A stretch of DNA of 64,000 nucleotides from Pseudomicrostroma phylloplanum (GCA_039545275.1 BCHS01000004.1:552978-616977); one strand, 5' to 3'. Counted from the stretch's first letter, positions 43,353 through 55,510 are shown. The notes: generated from the letters alone by a model not told the origin. Translations and numbers: made by a program.

Positions 43353-44274
43353 TTACTCGCTCAGCGACGCAATGTAGTTCTGTTGGACGATGCCGGGTCA
43401 AGGGTGGAGACCAGGTCAGCAAGTGGGTTCAAGCGCTGATTCCAGCACGTCCCCTGGCCGATCAACGTGTTTCATGCAGCGCAGCAACTCACCCTCTCTG
43501 CCTTCTCTACAGCATCAGTGAAAGCCTTTACCTCCTTCCAGCAATCCAATGTCCTCGAGGTGCCCACCTCCTTGTAGCACTCAATGACGCTCTTCCTCGC
43601 CTCCTTTACCCCAGGTGCATTCTCCACCTTTTCCCTCCCAGAATCATGCCTAGAGATCTTCCTCTTGACCTCATTCAACTCCTTGCGAAGACTATCACTG
43701 CTCCTCCCTGCTCCTCCCGAGGAGGAAGATGAAGACTTGGAGTCGGACTCGCTACTCTTTGGTTGCGACTTGGAAGAGTGCTTCTCCTCGATGGCCAGGT
43801 TCTCCGCCTCGAGCTTCGATTGGATCTGAGCAGTCACCTCGGCTTCCTGCTTGCGCAGGCGAGCAAGCTCAGAGGAGATGGCGGAGCGGACTGAAGAGTC
43901 TAGGTAGGACTGACGAGAGGAGGGGAGGGGATCCGAAGGAGAGGAGGACGAAGAAGAGGACGCAGATGAGGAGGATGCCTTTTCGGAAGAGGAAGGAGAG
44001 GGCCCAGCGTCGGTTGTGATCTTGGCTTCTGAGGTGATCTTGTTCAGGAGAGACTGGCTCAGCTAACAAGCGGGAGCAGCACAAGGTAGAGGGACGCATG
44101 ACGTTGTTCAGGATGAGATCAGTACCGGAACCGCACCGCATCACCCGCGCCGTACCTCGTCTGCCTCGACCTCTTCCTATGCGTACTCACAGAGATCTGC
44201 TCCTCTGGCTTCTGGGCGGCGGGAGCGGGACCCGCACCGGCGCCAGCATCAGGCTTTGATGTCTGAGCTCCCAT
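43353..44274 (-). CDS. MIC19: MICOS subunit MIC19
   Basis: Peripheral inner-membrane protein of the MICOS complex at crista junctions. Three exons, 44274-44191, 44053-43493 and 43379-43353, give 223 residues. MGAQTSKP at the start is a typical N-myristoylation signal of MIC19. A Ser-rich stretch and a long coiled coil follow (SELARLRKQEAEVTAQIQSK), then the CHCH-type end: SVIECYKEVGTSRTLDCWKE, then VKAFTDAVEKAE. A GTGAGT donor after AER and a 27-nt last exon add NYIASLSE; without splicing the chain would end in VSCCAA. Only one cysteine pair is evident, as in fungal MIC19. Divergent from the glutaredoxin gene. Confidence 0.92.
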
Positions 44275-44671
44275 GATATTGTATGGATCGGCAGGAAGAT
44301 GTGTGCGGATGGAGCGGAGGGAGAGGGCAGAGGTGGAAGGTCTGCCTGCCTGCCTGCCTTCTTCCCGCCAAGTCGACTTCGCCCGAGGGAGGGAGGCAGG
44401 CTGCCCGGGGCGCAACGCGGAGCGGCGGGCGCTTCTTGGAACCAGCTTCCGATCCGAGATGGCATGCAATCGATCAAGAGCCAAGATGCAATCGAGGCCC
44501 GTGAGGCAGGCAACTCCCTCCAGGCCAGGGCCTCGGCATTCACTACCCTTGGTCACTACAGAACCCTGCCTGACCTCTTGCCCTCGCAGTCGCCATCACC
44601 ATCGCCATCACCAAGCTCAACTCCTGATCATCTGAACATTGCTGATCTAAACCTCCTGTGCCTCACCACCG
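44275..44671. promoter_or_regulatory. Divergent promoter, MIC19 and glutaredoxin
   Basis: About 400 nt containing a TGCC tetranucleotide run at about 44342-44361 and, near the glutaredoxin start, a CATCACCATCGCCATCACC stretch. No TATA box was seen. Confidence 0.4.
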
Positions 44672-45843
44672 ATGCCCAAAGTCTCCATCGACCTCGAGCG
44701 AGGCGCCTCAAAGGGTCTGCATGGCAACTACAATAGCGCACCTATCCCCCTGCCTGCCTTTCGGCGGCGCAAGCGCTTCCTCGTTCTCCTCCTCCTGGTC
44801 ACCATTGGTCTCGTAGCCCTTTGGCATCGGGAAGCCATTCCGGGAGCTTCTTCGGGGATAGCGTGGGTCAAGGATTCCATGAAGACTCCAGAGGAGGCAG
44901 GGGCACAGGCAGGGGAAGAGGTGCTGGGAGGTGGGAGCGCGCCGGTGGTGGACAAAGTCGTTGAGGCAGTCAAGCCCGTCTCTTCTCCAGCTTCAGCCGG
45001 TACCTCTTCTGCGGCAGCGGTGGCCGTGCAAGCGGGCAAGCCTGCAGCCGGACAAGGCACGGAGGCCTTTAGGAAGCTCGCAGCAGAGCAGGGCTACNCC
45101 CCCGCCGAGACTGATCGGCTAGCCGCTCAGGCTGCACCCAAGGTCGTGACCGGCCCGCCCACGTCAGAGGAGAGCATGTTGCTTCTCATGCAGGCCCTCC
45201 TCAACTACAAGTACACGGTTCCCGAGGATAGGTGGAGGAGCCAACTGATGCCGGGGAGCCCGGCTGAATTTGCCAGTCGATTGGCCGAGGTGCAGGGTAT
45301 GGAAGGCATCGATGATGTGAAATTGGTGAGTGGGGCGAAAGCCGGGCCTGTTTCCGACTTCAAAAGCTCCATGGGTCTAATGCTGACTCTATGTCTCGCC
45401 TTCTCCTCTGCCAGTACAAGGACGATCGGACAAAGTGGAACGTGGTGCACCGCGAGCAACATCCCCTCGTAGTCTTCAGCAAATCGTACTGTCCCGTGAG
45501 TCGCGCGCCCAAATCAAGCTTGATCTCCTTCAGGATGACATTCAGAGCCATACAGACTCACACATGTTCAGTCTCTTGCCCCTCCGTTCCGCCCTCCTCC
45601 CAGTATTCAAAAAAGGCCAAGGCCCTCCTCACCTCTCTCGGCGCACATTACACCGTGTACGAAGTGGACCTACGAGCGCAGGACGCCGGTCCGCTGCAAG
45701 AGGCCCTGGCGGCCATCAGCGGGCACCGTACCTTCCCCGCCGTCTTTGCCCGAGGCAGGCTCCTGGGCGGCAGCGATGAGCTTGCAAGGTTGAACAAGTT
45801 GAATGTGCTAAAAGGTGTGCTGAGCGGGGCGGGAGCGCTGTGA
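44672..45843 (+). CDS. Membrane-anchored glutaredoxin (Grx6/Grx7 type)
   Basis: Thiol-disulfide enzyme of the early secretory pathway by similarity to yeast Grx6/7. Three exons, 44672-45325, 45415-45495 and 45604-45843, give 324 residues. A short cytosolic start is followed by a signal anchor (RFLVLLLLVTIGLVALWH) near residues 36-53, which would place the enzyme in the ER/Golgi lumen. A long Ala/Ser/Gly-rich stem leads to the glutaredoxin domain: HPLVVFSKSYCP joined across intron 2 to YSKKAKALL, restoring the CPYS active site (Cys244), then GHRTFPAVFARGRLLGGSDE with the TFP cis-Pro loop. One base at 45098 is an N, leaving one stem residue undetermined. Confidence 0.92.
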
Positions 45844-46223
45844 GCGGGCGAGCAAGTCAGATCACTACGCACGTCGAAGCCGGTCTATGTCATGTCGTAT
45901 CGAGCGTGGCCTTTGGCTTTCTTTCTATGATTCTCCATCTGTATTCATCTTTCTTCTTCTTTTGTACTTTGCTGCCCTCTGCCGTCTCACGATGGCCCAT
46001 ACCATGAACAATCTATTCCCTCGTTCTCCCTCGAGCCACGTCGGAGTGCAGTGTACCTCGGAACGGCCACACAGATTCATGCCACGGCTTTGGAAAATCG
46101 GGACGAGTGTTGGTATGTCTTCCGTTGCAATGCATTGCGTCTTGGGAAGTCGGTAAAGGTTGACGAGAGGGACACATCATGGCTGCGTCCCGTCCCGTCC
46201 AGTCCAGTCGGGCCACATGCCAT
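45844..46223. other. Intergenic, convergent 3' ends
   Basis: About 380 nt between two convergent genes, with TTTCTT-rich tracts. No gene is recognised. Confidence 0.4.
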
Positions 46224-47747
46224 CTACTTGTCCTTCTTCTCGTCACCACCTTCCTTCTTCTCCTCACCCTCACCCTCCTTCTTCTCTTCACCCTCTCCCT
46301 CCTTCTTCTCCTCACCTCCCTCTTCGCCTTCGCCCTCCTTCTTCTCCTCTCCTCCCTCCTTCTTACTCTTCTCCTCTTCCTCCTTCTTCTTCTTGTTCTC
46401 CTCCTCCTCTTCCTTCTTCTTCTTCTCCTCTTCTTCCTTCTTCTTCTTTTCCTCCTCTTCCTTCTTCTTCTTCTCTTCTTCCACCCTCTTTGGGTTTCGA
46501 ATCTTGACAAAGCCCTCTTCCTCATCCGAAGACTGCTCGGCAAAGACGTCGCCGCCCTTTAGGTCACCCTTGGTGGGCTGGGTTCCCTGGTCGCCCATGG
46601 CAGTGGAGCGGGCTTCTTCGGCCTTTTGGGCGGCATTGGATCGGATCTCCGATGCGAGCTTAGAGCCGGCAGAGCGGGCCGAGGAACGCGAGGGGGACAC
46701 GTCGTAGTACTGTGTTCCAGCCAGCGTGGCGATGATGGAGGTGCCGACGGCGGCGGTGAGCCAGAAGCGGTAGGTGCTGTACCACCTTGGTGCCCATCCC
46801 TCGGTGGTGGCCCTAAGGTCGATGAACCACACGGCTACGTAGGCTCCCCACTGGGCGATGAGCGCCATCTGTGGTGCGAGGAGCAGCGAGGGCCATGCCA
46901 AGGCCAGAGGGGCTACACCCATGGCGTAACGCAGGTTGCCTACCCTGCCGCCCAGCTTCGCCCACTCGAAGCCCCAGTGGATGGCGCCGAGGAAGGAAAG
47001 GATAATGGCTCCATAGGCCACCTGAATGTTCTGCGCATGCAGCAAGAGCGCAGTCGCCGTCTCCAGATCCATGTGAGAGTCGAGGCCGTTGGCGACCAGG
47101 TTGGCCTGACGGGAGAGGTAGATGGACGCGCCTGCTGTACCCACGTATGGCATTACACCTGCCGCGCCCCACAGCAGAGCGGGCTGGGGAACCACCTGAG
47201 CCATCTCCCCAGTGATGGACTTGGCGTCACCAAGGATTTGAGCCATACCTGGCTCTTGACCCTCGGTGCTCTTGTCGTTGGACCCCTTCTTGTTGGAACT
47301 GTCACCGCCGGCTACAGCCGACTCGAGGGAGTCGCGTACCTGGCCCACCTCCTCCTTGATGTTCTGAGCAGTGTGCTGATGAGCGGAGGGAACAGAAGAA
47401 TTCAGTCAATGACAAGCGTTGTCAGTCGGTGCGGTTTCAGATCTCTTGTGCGTCTAGCAAATGCTCACCTTCCAACTATCGCTAGCTGGCTTTCCCGATT
47501 GAGGGTTCGCCGCATAGAGGGGCCCGGTGGGTCTTAGTAGAGCGAACCGAGCCGTCGAGGTGTGGAAAGGAAGCGCTAGACGAGGAGACGAGGACGAGAC
47601 AGTGGGAGCAGGGGCGGCAGCAGCGCCAGGAAGGAGGCTCGATCGCAGCGGGGTGGGAGCGCGTAGAGAGGCTGCCGTGGAAGCGATGCGTGGGCGTGAG
47701 GCGAGGGTGCTCCTGGCCAGCGAGGCCTGAGCTGTAGGTCTAAACAT
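46224..47747 (-). CDS. TMEM69/DUF3429 mitochondrial membrane protein
   Basis: Two exons, 47747-47469 and 47375-46224, give 476 residues. The first 75 residues are rich in Arg/Ser/Ala without acids and include RFALLRPTGPLYA, a mitochondrial presequence. The DUF3429 region has several membrane segments: PALLWGAAGVMPYVGTAGAS, VAYGAIILSFLGAIHWGFEW (the family's hallmark G-x-IHWG), YAMGVAPLALAWPSLLL and YRFWLTAAVGTSIIATLAGT. Its molecular function is unknown. The last 85 or so residues are almost entirely Glu and Lys (EEEKKKKEEEE type), encoded by a purine tract on this strand. That tail is not part of the family core. Confidence 0.88.
46227..46482. repeat. Pyrimidine-rich imperfect trinucleotide repeat (codes Glu/Lys tail)
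   Basis: CTT, CTC and TCC units cover most of this segment on the plus strand. On the minus strand they read GAG/GAA/AAG and form the Glu/Lys tail of the DUF3429 protein, with sub-repeats such as GEGEEKKEGEGEEKKEG. Confidence 0.8.
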
Positions 47748-48131
47748 GAGGAGAGTGGTGGAGACGAGACGCGAGAAGAACGAAAAGGGACAAAGGAGGA
47801 TCAGAGGAAGACGATGATGGTACTGACCAGAAAGGAAGATGTACGAACGAGGCTATCAGACGACGATCGTCCTTGCAGGGTGGAGCAGCCTTCCAGCGGG
47901 GGGCGGGCGGGGGTCCAAGTGGCCGTGCGCCCTGGCGCTGCAGAATGACGCCAATGGAAGCTGCCCACACCAATCGACGCTGGACCCTTTGGTCACGCGC
48001 GCAGCCACAACCCCACGCCAAGCACACGCGCACCCACGGCTTTCAGCATACGCGCTCCCAACCTCGAATTAGAAGATGATGGATCGGTGACATTGATATT
48101 GTAGTAGTAGTAGTAGTAGTAACAGTGCCCC
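47748..48131. other. Intergenic region with a TAG/GTA microsatellite
   Basis: About 385 nt upstream of the DUF3429 gene. A GTA trinucleotide run (about seven units) occupies 48101-48122, just beyond the end of the RCC1-PHD gene. Nothing else is recognised. Confidence 0.5.
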
Positions 48132-50183
48132 TCAAGCTCGTCCTCTCGTACTTGCTTTGCCTCTCTTTGCAGCAGCTGGTGCAGCATCCCCATCCCCGTC
48201 CGCTTTCCTCTTACCACCACGACCAGTAGCAGAAGCTGCCCCACCCCTACCCCGCCCTCTGCCACGTCCTGTAGCCCCCTTTGCCGCGCCTTTTGCCGCC
48301 GCTTCTTCAAGGTCCCCGCCCTCTGCCTTACCCTCTTGACCCTCCTCGCATTTAGGGCAGAACCATTCGCCCTCTGGCACCTCGTCCAGCTTGGGCGTCA
48401 GACAACGCAGGTGGTACGCATTCTCGCACTTTTCGCACTCCAGTGTCACCACGTCCTCTGGCGTCTCCTTGGAGCAGATGAGACACACCTCGCTCGACTC
48501 TACCACTTCAGGGTACCTCGGTAGCGAGGAGAAGGCGTCGCCCTCGGGCCGTGCTAGGAAGAAGGTCGTGTTCTGACCTCCGGCAATGTCCAGCAGGCCA
48601 ATCTTGTCCAGGGGCTCGCAACGCTGAGGCTGTGTAGCACTCTTCGGCTTGCCCTCCCCAAGCCCCAATTCACCATTGGCAGCATTCTGACCCCAGACGA
48701 TGTTCATCGTGGCGTACTTGGGTGCGCCGGCTTCCAGCTCGTCCCCGATCGCGAACAAAGTCATTCCACCCATGGCAGCTTTCCGAACCTTGACGCCCAT
48801 CAGAGATTGCATGTAGCGAAAGGAGGTCCAGCCTTGCCCGCTGCCGCCATCTCCGCTCACTTTCCACTTGCCAGCCAGGTAGTAGGTCTGCGACCGGTCC
48901 ACCACGGCAGAGCTGGTGGATCCTGCGACGACCGTGGCCGCCCTGCTAGCTTGATTCTCCCGGGCAAATTGCGGCACCAGTGCAGGCGTCATTTGATCGT
49001 TGGCATTGCCCAGTCCAAGCCGACCGTAGCCTCCGAAGCCCCACACGTAGCAGAAGCCCTGATCGTCCAGAGCAATGGAGTGTTGTTGGCCGCAGGAAAT
49101 CTCCACGATCTTGTGCTCTGCTAGACCTTTGACGAGGATGGGCGTAGATTCTTCAGCGAAAGCGAGCTTGTTGCCCGAGACGAAGTGCTCTCCGGTTCTT
49201 CCATTGCCTAGTTGACCGCGTTCCATCGACCCACACGCATACACCTTGCCGCTGGTAGTCAGGAACAGCGAGAAGGTCAAGCCTGCAGCAACTTGCACGA
49301 CAGGATCATTCGCCTTTGACCATGGGCCGGCTTCGATGCGAGTAAAGGTGGCGACGACGTCACCTGCCCTGGAAAGGGCCAATTGAGAGTTCAAATTGGA
49401 CCCTGCTCCATAGACAGAGCCCCCTCGTGTGACCAGGAGGGTATGCGATCGACTGCATGCTGCGTGTACGATGTCGCTCCGTGCAGAAGCATCCAATGAT
49501 GGTGAGAAGTGAGTCTTGCGGTGTAGACGTAGCGGCTCGTCTAAGGAGGCCTGGGAGGCAGGGACACCTGGAAGAGCAAAGGGCAGGGAGCTTGTCTGGT
49601 CAGGTCCTTGTCTGGTATGCTTCAACGTGCCGCTCATCGACCTTCCGCCCCTCACCGCATTGCCCCTTCTCATTCCTTCCGTACGAGTAGACGTCCCCGC
49701 TGGCGGTGATGAACAAAGCATGACAAGCGCTATGTCCGGCGATGATCTTGACGATACGCTGATTCGAAATGGCGCGGAGGATGTGCGGGGCAGGCAAGTC
49801 ACTGTAGGAGCGAGGATTTGTGTACAATGTGGAGATACTTGGGAGTTTGTGCCTGCAGCTTCGTATCCGATGCCCCTTTGCTGTCTCTCACCTTTGCGCT
49901 CCGCCAGCTACTTTGCCGCTCTTCCTGCCCAGATTGGGCCAATCTGTGCCTCCTGCAATGAGCACTGGGTTGAGGTAGCCATTCGGGATTGCAGGGCAGA
50001 GATATGAACGTGAATGTCAGCAGTGCGCTTCACCTAAGCTCTGAGTCTCGCCCAGCCAAGCGAGAGCTGGGATAGGGGAGCGATGCGAAGAGCACTCGAA
50101 TGCGCGATGAACCGGTCAGACTTACCCCGTCCCCACGTCTGCTGTCCACTCTCGGACTCATCGGCGTGGGTGTTTGCCGCCAT
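48132..50183 (-). CDS. RCC1-repeat protein with C-terminal PHD finger
   Basis: Four exons, 50183-50126, 49952-49892, 49801-49656 and 49567-48132, give 566 residues. RCC1-type beta-propeller repeats run from about residue 45 to 420: ALFITASGDVYSYGRNEKGQ, SHTLLVTRGGSVYGAGSNLN, FSLFLTTSGKVYACGSMERG, QQHSIALDDQGFCYVWGFGG. A PHD finger at about 448-493 has the C4HC3 pattern: EVCLICSKETPEDVVTLECE, then KCENAYHLRC, then GEWFCPKC. The tail is rich in GRGRGRGRGG and Lys/Arg, suggesting nucleic-acid binding. PHD fingers commonly read histone H3 tails, so a chromatin role is likely but inferred. The small first exons are supported by good GTAAGT and GTGAGA donors and consistent phase. Confidence 0.9.
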
Positions 50184-51181
50184 TGAGTGCGTCGGCGACT
50201 CTAGGCGCTAGGGGAGATGAGCGGGAGTGGGGAGCGGCAATGAGCGGTAAGGCGGCGAGGCAGTGAGTGAGACTGAGTGAGTCGTGTGCAGGAGGGCAAA
50301 GGGGTGGGTGGAGAGGCTGTCGTCGCGTGCTTGGCTCTGGCTGTTGCTCTCTGGTGGGTGGTGGGAGCGACATGCGCAGGCGTGTCGCGTCGGGCTGGCT
50401 GGCGGGTAAATGAACACGGCGAGAGCAAGCCTTAGATCGGCTCCGGAGTGTGCTGCCGCCTAACCCCTCCCCCCCTCCCCCCCCTCCCTTTGTCTCGATA
50501 GATGACGATTGTCTCCTAGTCGGTGGCGCCGATTGGCTGTGCCCGAAGTAGAAGAGGGACAAAGGGGTGCACAAGTGGGGGGTTTCGGATTGGGAAGCGA
50601 GATGACCAACGGCCCATTGAATCCCAAGCGCAATGGGCCGCGACACTGCCCGCCGCTGCGCCTACTGCCTCGCCTCGTCACGACAACCCCGACGCAGGCA
50701 TCCTCGTCCCCAATTTGTAAAACCGGCCAGATAAAAGGACCGCGGGATCTGGCGGCCCATCGGCGTATGGTGACGAAGTCTAAAGAAGGATGCGAGGCAC
50801 AAGGAGCTTCCCTTGTCCGTGTTCGCCGTTGCGGCAAAGGGGCCGGGAAGGACGAGGTGCCGTTCATAGCACAGGATCGGCACGACGCTGCTGACCAGGG
50901 GTGCAGCATAAGGTTGCTGCAATGACCTCAGCCATCGGGCGATGCCCGTCGTGCTGGGAGTAAAGCAGCCGCCGTTTACGGCGTGGAATGTCGAACCTCG
51001 GTCCGGCTCATCTGAGGACATGAGGATGGAATGGGGATTGATGTAAATGAGAAAAGATTATGCGGCTTCCTACTGTGCGAAACTCGACTGCTGACGACAA
51101 GCGAGTCGATCTTCACCGCCGCTACGCAGTCCCACTAGCAGTCCCCCATTTCCCCTCCGCATTGACCTCGTCCTGGCTGCC
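50184..51181. other. Intergenic region upstream of RCC1-PHD
   Basis: About 1 kb. It has C-rich tracts around 50462-50487. Open frames on both strands are low-complexity or lack any family pattern. It holds the RCC1-PHD promoter and the Kap104 3' UTR. No RNA gene was recognised. Confidence 0.35.
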
Positions 51182-54100
51182 TCAGATGTTGTACCTCTCC
51201 GCTAGCCTCACAGCAATTGGCTCTGGCAATTGCTGCCTCATCGTTGTCCATCCAGCTCCGCTCATTTCCCGAAAGCCGTGCAGGATAGTGTGGAACATCT
51301 CATTGAGCTGTTGCGACGGCGTCGTCCACCGCACCACTGCATTGCAGAAGAAAATGAATCCCTTGACCGCTGCAGAGAGACAGAGTGTAACAGAAAGTGA
51401 TCAGCATGGACGTCGACAGAGTCTGTCGTGATCCGATCTCAGTCCGAACTCACCTCCATTTGGGTTGACCTTGATCATCTCACAAAGGCCCCGAAAAGCG
51501 CTGTCCTTCTCTTCGTTGTCCTTGATGTCCCACAGAGCCTGGCACCACTCTTCGAAGAAGACGCCTAGATGAGGCGCCACCAGCTCTGGGGCTACCAAGC
51601 CCAATCTGCCGATGGTCACCGCCGAATTCTCCGTCAGCGATTTGACGCTCTTGGTCGACAGCAGCACAGGGATAAGCTTCTGTATCAACGGCTCGACAAA
51701 TTGTGCAAAGTCCGGGGGAGGCTGCTTGGCGCCTGAAGAGGCGCTTGACCCAGCGCTGGTCGATGGTGCAGCTGATCCATCTTCAAGAGCTCCGTACTGC
51801 AGAGCGATCTCACCCACGGCCCAAGCAGCATTGTTGCACACCGAGACATTGCCCATCGAAGGCTCCGGCACGATCTGAGAGATCAGTTCCGGCATGAGCT
51901 CAGGAATTGTGGGGCGTAGCAGCCCAAAAGCGGAGATGGCAAGGTCACCCAGCAGAGCGTAGGCTGACTGACGGATGGGAGCCGAAGGAGAGGTAATGCA
52001 TCCGCCTAGCAACGGCACGAGCTGAACCTGGCCCGCACCACCGTTACTCGTGCTGACGACGAGTTCCATGAAGTGCCCACCTAGTCCTTGACTCAGTCCA
52101 CTGAGCAGGTCCAGGGCAACGACGACGAATGAGTCATCAGGCATCTCACGATCTTGTTCCGGTTTGCTCAGCTCCTCTTGTGTGGCGAGCAGGTTGTCAT
52201 TGATGATTTTGAGACAGCGAGTGTAGACGGGAGGCGAGTGAGCAGCAAAGGCTGGACCTAGAGCAATGGTCACCGATGAAAGACATTCCAGTAGTGGAAT
52301 CAACTGAGCATCGTCATCCGCTAGACCAGTCCACTTGCCGATCAAGGGGGGCATGAGGATCTCGACGTAGTCAGCCCTTGTACCGAGAGCAGCGCCGACC
52401 GAGTCAGCTAATGTCCCGATAGCATCATATAAGATCAGCAGATTCTTCTGCTGGTATTTGCCAAAGGCAGCAGCAAGCGTCCGCAGAACAGGCTCCAGGT
52501 ACGGCGCAAGATCTTCGCCAGTCTCCTCTTCCAGCGTTGCAAAGGCAGAGCATCCGGCTTCCTGAACCCGCTTGTTGTTGTCCATGACCATATGGAGCAG
52601 TCCTTCCATGACCGGCAGGAAGTAAGCTCTCTGGAACTCAGGTGACTTGTCCGCGATGCACCAGGAAGAATACCGACCGAGAGTCCAGCATGCGATCGAC
52701 CGCACGAGTGGCTTTGAGTCTGAGAGGCTGTTGACGAGGAAGGGCACCAGCGTTGGCAGATGGGGCTGAATGCCTCCAATGCAACCTTCTGCGATAGCAC
52801 CTAGAGCAAGGATGCCGCTTTCTCGCTGAAGCCAATCCGGCGAAAAGAGACGGTCCTTGAGGTATGGCAAAAGTATCTCCAGGAGTTGCTCTCCGAAATG
52901 GCACGCCATCACGTCAAGAGCAGCAGCTGCACACTTGCGTAAATTCCACTCTACCTGCTCTTCGTCGTCGTAGTCGTCATCATCGTCATCGTCATCTTCG
53001 TCTTCGTCGTAATCGTCGTCGTCTTCTGCCGTCGCTTGCCCCTCTATGGCTGCTCTCGACTTAGCTTGCACGCTGCCACCTGCTGCAGCCGGTCCGCCAT
53101 TGTCTTGACTGGCCATCTTCTCATTCTTGTGAGACTTGCCTGAGTAGTGTTGAGGCTTGACATCCTCTGCCCTGTCGGGTACGGCAGCGTCGTCCTCTTC
53201 CCCGCCTAGCAGAATCAGGTCCATCTCATTGTATACCATGGACTTGAGCAGGACCGGCGCAACCCGAGCAAGGTACGGCGCGAGATGTTCCTGAACATTT
53301 GGATCCTCGGCAAATTGCAGCCAGAACTCGCAAGCTTCGACGGCTACATCTTCATCTGAATCCTGGGTCGAATACAACATGAAGTCGACGACATTCGGCA
53401 GCTGAGGCATGAGCTTGTCTGGCCGAGCTGAGAGGATGAGGACCAGGGCCTGACAAACAAATTTGCGGACGAAGTCGCTCTCGTCGGAAGCCCTTTTGAA
53501 GAGGCAAGAGAGGAAAGCGTCGATGTGATTTTGCAGCGCGGAAGAGCCAAGGGAGATGAATTGGTTCAAGCAGTTCAAAGCGTGCATACGTATGCGAGCC
53601 TCAGAGTGGTCGCTGCCCTCGATGAACTTGGGAATCAGGATATCCAGTACTTTCATGCCATTGATCTCGCATTCGTCAAGCTCGTGCGGCATGTCCTCGC
53701 ACATCTTGGCAAATGTAGAATACGCTCCCTGCGAAAGAGGAAATAAAATGTCACGATGTGAGCTCTACACGGAAGTCCTTGCGATATCCGATCATCTGTC
53801 GGACTGACCTCGGCTTCGTTGATGTTGTGTGAGCCCGTGAGCTCCGTCAGTTTGATCAGTCCCTCTGGCCAATTTGCTGGGCCTTGAATGGCCATCAACA
53901 TCGTCATGACCTGCGTAGCTGTCCGTCTGAGCAGATCCTCAGGCATGCTCAGCGCAGGCAGGATAGTCATCTTGATGTACTGCAGTGACTCTTGTGAGAC
54001 CTTCTCGCGGTTGTAGAAGAGGTGATTCTTGAGAATGAGGCCGGCTACAGACCTTACCGAGGCTTCTTCCGAGGTAAGGCTGGTCAGGGTGAACACAAGA

Positions 54101-54346
54101 TAATTGGCATAGTCTGGAATGTTGCTCAGCGTATCAAGGCGCTATGCGGCACGGACGGCAGAAACGTGCAGAGTGAGGAAATGTAAGAGGGCAGTCAGCA
54201 TTCGTGCCACGTTGAGATGTCTTTGTCCGACTCACGTCTGCAATGTCGGCCTGGTCTGCTCCATAGGCTGTCTGACTCTTCTTGAACAGCTCGACGAGTT
54301 GCACCAGTCCCTCCTCTTGAGGCGCCCATCCCGATGAGGATGTCAT
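51182..54346 (-). CDS. KAP104: Transportin (karyopherin beta-2, Kap104)
   Basis: Nuclear import receptor for PY-NLS cargo such as hnRNP proteins. Four exons, 54346-54236, 54141-53809, 53728-51454 and 51369-51182, give 968 residues. The start GWAPQEEGLVQLVELFKKSQ is the typical first HEAT repeat; ANYLVFTLTSLTSEEASVRS and AGLILKNHLFYN match the second. HEAT repeats continue throughout (VLDILIPKFIEGSDHSEARI, MDLILLGGEEDD). The long acidic loop of transportins is present (about 25 Asp/Glu before EQVEWNLRKCAAAALDVMA), followed by ESGILALGAIAEGCIGGIQP and SIACWTLGRYSSW. The end, EPIAVRLAERYNI, comes from a separate 188-nt last exon. Confidence 0.94.
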
Positions 54347-54912
54347 TTTTCCCGTCGCCTGCTTCCGCTAGACGTAATGAGCAAGAGGATGCTGGCAGGA
54401 GCTGTAGTACACTGCGCCTAGGCTCAGCAGGCAACCTTAGGGTCACAGCGTGGCTGCTACGTCTGCGCGACCTTGTCGGGGGCTCTTTGGGAGCACTAGA
54501 GTGACCCAGGCCTATGCCGAGCAGATCCAAGGGCTGAAAGTAGGAGTAGCCGATCGCAGAGAAACGCAAATGCTACTGTTCACCTCTGGACGGTCCGCGA
54601 GGGGAAGCCAGTATGTGAGCCCCTTCAGCGACTGGGCCACGCTGCTGTCGCAAATCAAGCTCCGATGCGTTTGAGCCAGCTAGCCCTCCTATGGCGACTG
54701 AGGGGTGTCCGTCAGAGAGCTGAGGGTGAAGACGAGGAGGGGGGAGAAGCAGAGGGACGAGGAGCGGCTGCCAGCTAGTGTGACGATCTGTGTCGGTCTT
54801 GTGCGAGGCCGGAAAAAGGAGCGGCCAGAAGATCACCCAGGCGTCAAAGTGGGGAAGCCCAGCCTCGGTAGATCATGGCGCGCGCGTGTGCCGTCGCGCG
54901 CAGGAGCCTCCC

Positions 54913-54913
<1 letters not shown>

Positions 54914-54969
<56 letters not shown>
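54914..54969. repeat. 56-nt cytosine homopolymer
   Basis: An uninterrupted run of C, by far the longest homopolymer in the window. Length from sequencing is unreliable for such a run. Confidence 0.9.
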
Positions 54970-54970
<1 letters not shown>

Positions 54971-55361
54971 CCTCCCGCTCTCGACCTCTACCACACGGAG
55001 CAAGGCAAGAAGACGAAGGAATGACAGCAATACGGTGGCACATACGTCGTCAGACTTGGACTAGCCAGACATACACGAAGATGCTCGTACAGCAACAAAT
55101 TCTGTCGCATTGGTCGTGAGGTGGGAAGAGGGGGCCCTCACAAGAAGCGGTCAAGAATGCAGGTGGGGATGCCATGCCATGGCCTCTGGAACAGGAATCT
55201 GAGTAGGGCTCAGCTCTTGTGTGAATGATCTGTGATATGTCTGTACTTGAAAGTGCCCGAGCGTGTACCGACGATCTTCTGACGTGTGATGCGTTTGGGG
55301 TATAGAACAAAGGGGGACGGTACTCGGCCGTCCTCCTCACCTCGCGTCTAGCCAGGACACC

Positions 55362-55510
55362 TCATTTAGCAGCCCTGCTTTCCTGGCAGCACTCCTTGTA
55401 CCTCTCCTGATTCGCCTGCCCCCATTTGCCACGCAGGTCTTGCTGAAGATCAGACACGAGATCCTTGACGGCACCCAATGTTCCCACAGTACCCCAAGCC
55501 CCCCTCCACA
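55362..55510 (-). CDS. Possible terminal exon of an unknown small protein
   Basis: On the minus strand, after a TTGCCAG acceptor, 49 codons read in frame to a TGA, including GTLGAVKDLVSDLQQDLRGK and then WGQANQERYKECCQESRAAK. Composition and the amphipathic helix look protein-like. The upstream exon was not found: the nearest GTGAGT donor, about 30 nt upstream, does not restore a frame with a start codon. It may be a real short gene with a distant first exon, a relic, or chance. No family is claimed. Confidence 0.2.

Noticed and set aside
46626..47537. Plus-strand 303-codon open frame
   Set aside because: It lies exactly opposite the DUF3429 protein coding exon and is its antisense shadow.
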